Assembly (NCBI GenBank): GCA_017553025.1 | Contig: JAFZNF010000025.1 | Location: 1-6,935 of the forward strand | Reading direction: 5' to 3' | DNA: 6,935 nt | Source of the DNA: Clostridia bacterium | Lineage (GTDB): Bacteria > Bacillota_A > Clostridia > UBA1381 | Shown: one piece after another, positions 6,230 through 6,935 of the stretch | Numbering within the stretch: the first letter of the stretch is position 1 | How the letters are laid out: the number at the start of each line of letters is the position of its first letter | The notes under the pieces: generated by a model | Told to the model about the DNA's origin: nothing | Databases searched by the model: none | What the model saw: only the letters and a program-made list of their open reading frames with translations | Translations under genes and position numbers: made by a program

Positions 6230-6935
6230 ATGCCAATTACCGAAATTTTAAAGAAAAATGCTGATTTTTATCCGAATGATGTGGCGCTTACCGAGATAAA
6301 CCCGCAGCTTGAGGAGGAAAAACACACAACCTGGAGGGAGTACTCCTTAATCGAAACAAAAAAGGGCGAGGCATATAAAAAGGAGATAACCTGGTCGGAT
6401 TTTAACAAAAGAGCCAACCGCTTTGCAAATCTTCTTTTGACGCGCGGTGTAAAAAAGGGCGACAAGGTCGCAATCCTTTTGATGAACTGCATAGAGTGGC
6501 TGCCCATATACTTTGGCGTGCTAAAGGCGGGAGCGCTTGCCGTTCCGCTCAATTACCGATATACTGCGGAGGAGATAAAGTACTGCTTAGAGCTTTCCGA
6601 CGCCTCAATCCTTATCTTCGGCCCTGAATTTATAGGCCGTGTTGAGGAAATATGCGACCGTATTCCCAAAGTTAATACACTGTTTTACGCAGGCGAGGAC
6701 TGTCCCAGCTTTGCAGAAAGCTACGACAAGCTGGTAAGCTACTGTTCCTCCGTCGCACCCAGCATAACCCTTACAGATGATGATGAGGCGGCAATATATT
6801 TTTCCTCGGGCACTACAGGCTTTCCAAAGGCGATTATTCATAAGCACAGAAGTCTTATGCACGCCGCTATGACCGAGCAAAATCATCATTCCCAGACAAA
6901 AGATGATGTTTTCCTGTGCATACCTCCTCTCTACC
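6230..6935 (+). CDS. AMP-forming acyl-CoA synthetase / ligase (C-terminal part missing)
   Basis: An open frame runs from ATG 6230 to the window edge: 235 codons, roughly the first half of a class I adenylate-forming enzyme. Residues 1-20 (MPITEILKKNADFYPNDVAL) are a typical N-terminus for the family. ITWSDFNKRANRFANLLLTRG (53-73, in part) and GDKVAILLMN (77-86) follow, then LKAGALAVPLNYRYTAEEI (98-116). The ATP-binding P-loop is YFSSGTTGFPKAI (190-202), with Ala where Gly is usual after the Lys. Later motifs lie beyond the edge, so acyl-CoA ligase is likely but another adenylating enzyme is not excluded. The chosen start has AGGA (6214-6217) 12 nt upstream. An in-frame ATG at 6206 would add eight residues but lacks a clear ribosome binding site. 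The gene sits 39 nt after a T-box terminator, so expression should follow charging of one tRNA species. Substrate unknown. Confidence 0.9.
   Translation, partial: MPITEILKKNADFYPNDVALTEINPQLEEEKHTTWREYSLIETKKGEAYKKEITWSDFNKRANRFANLLLTRGVKKGDKVAILLMNCIEWLPIYFGVLKAGALAVPLNYRYTAEEIKYCLELSDASILIFGPEFIGRVEEICDRIPKVNTLFYAGEDCPSFAESYDKLVSYCSSVAPSITLTDDDEAAIYFSSGTTGFPKAIIHKHRSLMHAAMTEQNHHSQTKDDVFLCIPPLY

Noticed and set aside
6268..6889. Two minus-strand ORFs of 94 codons each within the right-hand ligase gene
   Set aside because: Both are antisense to a clear AMP-binding coding frame and show no family motifs.

Overview
The window looks like part of a low-to-mid-GC Firmicutes (Bacillota) chromosome, most likely an anaerobic Clostridia member. 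The evidence is a canonical T-box leader, consensus sigma-A promoters with 17-bp spacers, strong GGAGG-type ribosome binding sites and tightly packed operons. This is a judgement from sequence style only. The gene content centres on branched-chain (BCAA) or other amino-acid-derived acids and their CoA esters.

Layout. A four-gene operon on the minus strand fills positions 1-5613. In transcription order it encodes: (i) a 2-isopropylmalate-synthase (LeuA)-like protein that keeps the leucine-binding-type C-terminal domain but appears to have lost most catalytic and metal residues; (ii) an 820-residue fusion of a sugar-phosphate-isomerase-type TIM barrel with a complete AMP-forming acyl-CoA synthetase; (iii) a branched-chain aminotransferase (IlvE); and (iv) an amidohydrolase cut by the left edge. 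Gene gaps are 2, 22 and 10 nt, with no terminator between genes.

The 610-bp intergenic region (about 5620-6229) is the most information-rich part. Two consensus promoters fire outwards, and their -35 boxes lie in the two arms of a perfect 10-bp inverted repeat (5851-5884). The minus transcript starts with a roughly 200-nt leader. It encodes a 31-residue peptide rich in Leu/Ile/Val and contains segments that can form a 1:2 hairpin, a 2:3 antiterminator or a 3:4 terminator, the arrangement of classical ribosome-mediated attenuation. A CodY-like box overlaps the terminator. The plus transcript starts with a full T-box riboswitch (about 5913-6190) that ends in an antiterminator/terminator switch. 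It precedes a second AMP-forming acyl-CoA ligase (6230 to the right edge, truncated).

How they may work together (inference). Two divergent transcription units, each with an acyl-CoA synthetase, appear to be controlled by two different amino-acid-sensing RNA devices: leader-peptide translation on the left and uncharged-tRNA binding on the right. IlvE could interconvert BCAAs and 2-oxo acids, the ligases could activate carboxylic acids to CoA thioesters, and the LeuA-like protein could act as a leucine sensor or a divergent enzyme. The actual substrates cannot be read from the sequence.
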